Below, piece after piece: positions 63,904 through 64,000 of a DNA stretch of 64,000 nucleotides (positions within the stretch are counted from its first letter, which is position 1; each line of letters begins with the position of its first letter). Position numbers and translations under genes: made by a program. Under the pieces are notes generated by a model. It did no database searches. It was not told where the DNA came from and saw only the letters and a program-made list of their open reading frames with translations. This stretch comes from Paenibacillus sp. YPG26 (GTDB lineage: Bacteria; Bacillota; Bacilli; Paenibacillales; Paenibacillaceae), in contig NZ_CP084530.1 in the NCBI RefSeq assembly GCF_023704175.1, forward strand, positions 554,501 to 618,500, read 5' to 3'.

Positions 63904-64000
63904 ATGACAAAGCAATTCTATCTGCTAATTATGCTAATGTTCTGTCTTACTAATACATTGATTTTAACGAATCGAAATGAGCTGCCTATTAATGATTTGG
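63904..64000 (+). CDS. Start of an unidentified gene, 3' end cut by window
   Basis: ATG at 63904 follows GGGGAGGAAT at good spacing and the frame stays open to the window end (32 codons). The first 20 residues, MTKQFYLLIMLMFCLTNTLI, are hydrophobic and could be a signal or membrane anchor. Too little is visible to name it. It is 66 bases after the NatB-like gene with no terminator seen, so it may belong to the same operon. Confidence 0.6.
   Translation, partial: MTKQFYLLIMLMFCLTNTLILTNRNELPINDL

Overview
The window looks like a chromosomal segment of a Paenibacillus or a close relative (Bacillales, Paenibacillaceae). This is an inference from strong AGGAGG-type ribosome binding sites, frequent TTG and GTG starts, moderate GC, and a Bacillales gene set: CcdC, a DUF2292 protein, an xpt-pbuX guanine-riboswitch operon, ctaCDEFG with a YozB-like gene, a YtrA-type regulator, CsbD and YflT-domain stress proteins. 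I see no rRNA, tRNA, CRISPR array, prophage or intact transposase.

Layout. 1-2.7 kb: end of an aldo/keto reductase, ccdC, a lactonase-family propeller. 2.8-6.2 kb: sulfate ABC uptake operon (binding protein, CysT, CysW, DUF2292) behind a long leader and without a cysA ATPase. 6.3-15.4 kb: small independent genes (GC-rich membrane protein, DUF421, GNAT, TSUP exporter plus DUF1634, SDR proteins, AraC/GyrI regulator, SsuE flavin reductase, P-loop kinase-like protein). 15.7-23.4 kb: ribonucleotide reductase block on the minus strand, nrdD-nrdG (class III) followed by nrdA and nrdB (class Ia), with nrdA and nrdB separated by about 1.15 kb of repeats and two NrdR boxes ahead of nrdD. 23.7-26.9 kb: thiamine-binding protein and two paralogous YflT stress proteins sharing a SigB-like promoter, among several kinds of degenerate tandem repeat. 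27-31.8 kb: sugar ABC transporter, a secreted tandem CBM21 protein and a 40-residue membrane protein. 31.9-38.4 kb: cation/proton antiporter, HD-GYP protein, CsbD, orphan histidine kinase overlapping ridA, TspO-like protein. 38.7-45.8 kb: SNF2 ATPase, SWIM-finger protein, zinc-ribbon protein, MscL and a candidate rod-like RNA. 46-48.2 kb: guanine riboswitch, xpt, pbuX. 48.4-52.7 kb: DUF4870, UgtP-like glycosyltransferase, serine hydrolase, a 62-residue protein, methionine aminopeptidase with an apparent CTG start. 53-58.6 kb: caa3 cytochrome c oxidase operon. 58.7-64 kb: lipoprotein, then a YtrA-type GntR/ABC operon with an operator overlapping its promoter, and the start of one more gene.

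How genes work together. The sulfate operon and SsuE serve sulfur acquisition and have similar promoter-proximal AT-rich motifs. Two RNR classes give dNTP synthesis with and without oxygen. The cta genes encode the caa3 terminal oxidase and assembly factors. xpt-pbuX is guanine-controlled purine salvage. The last operon is probably a cell-envelope stress ABC module.

No single block stands out as a clear new defence or biosynthetic system. The most unusual content is the intergenic repeats, the operator-controlled ABC operon at the right end, the candidate RNA near 45 kb, the 40-residue membrane protein, and a SWIM protein whose N-terminus is replaced by acidic low-complexity sequence.
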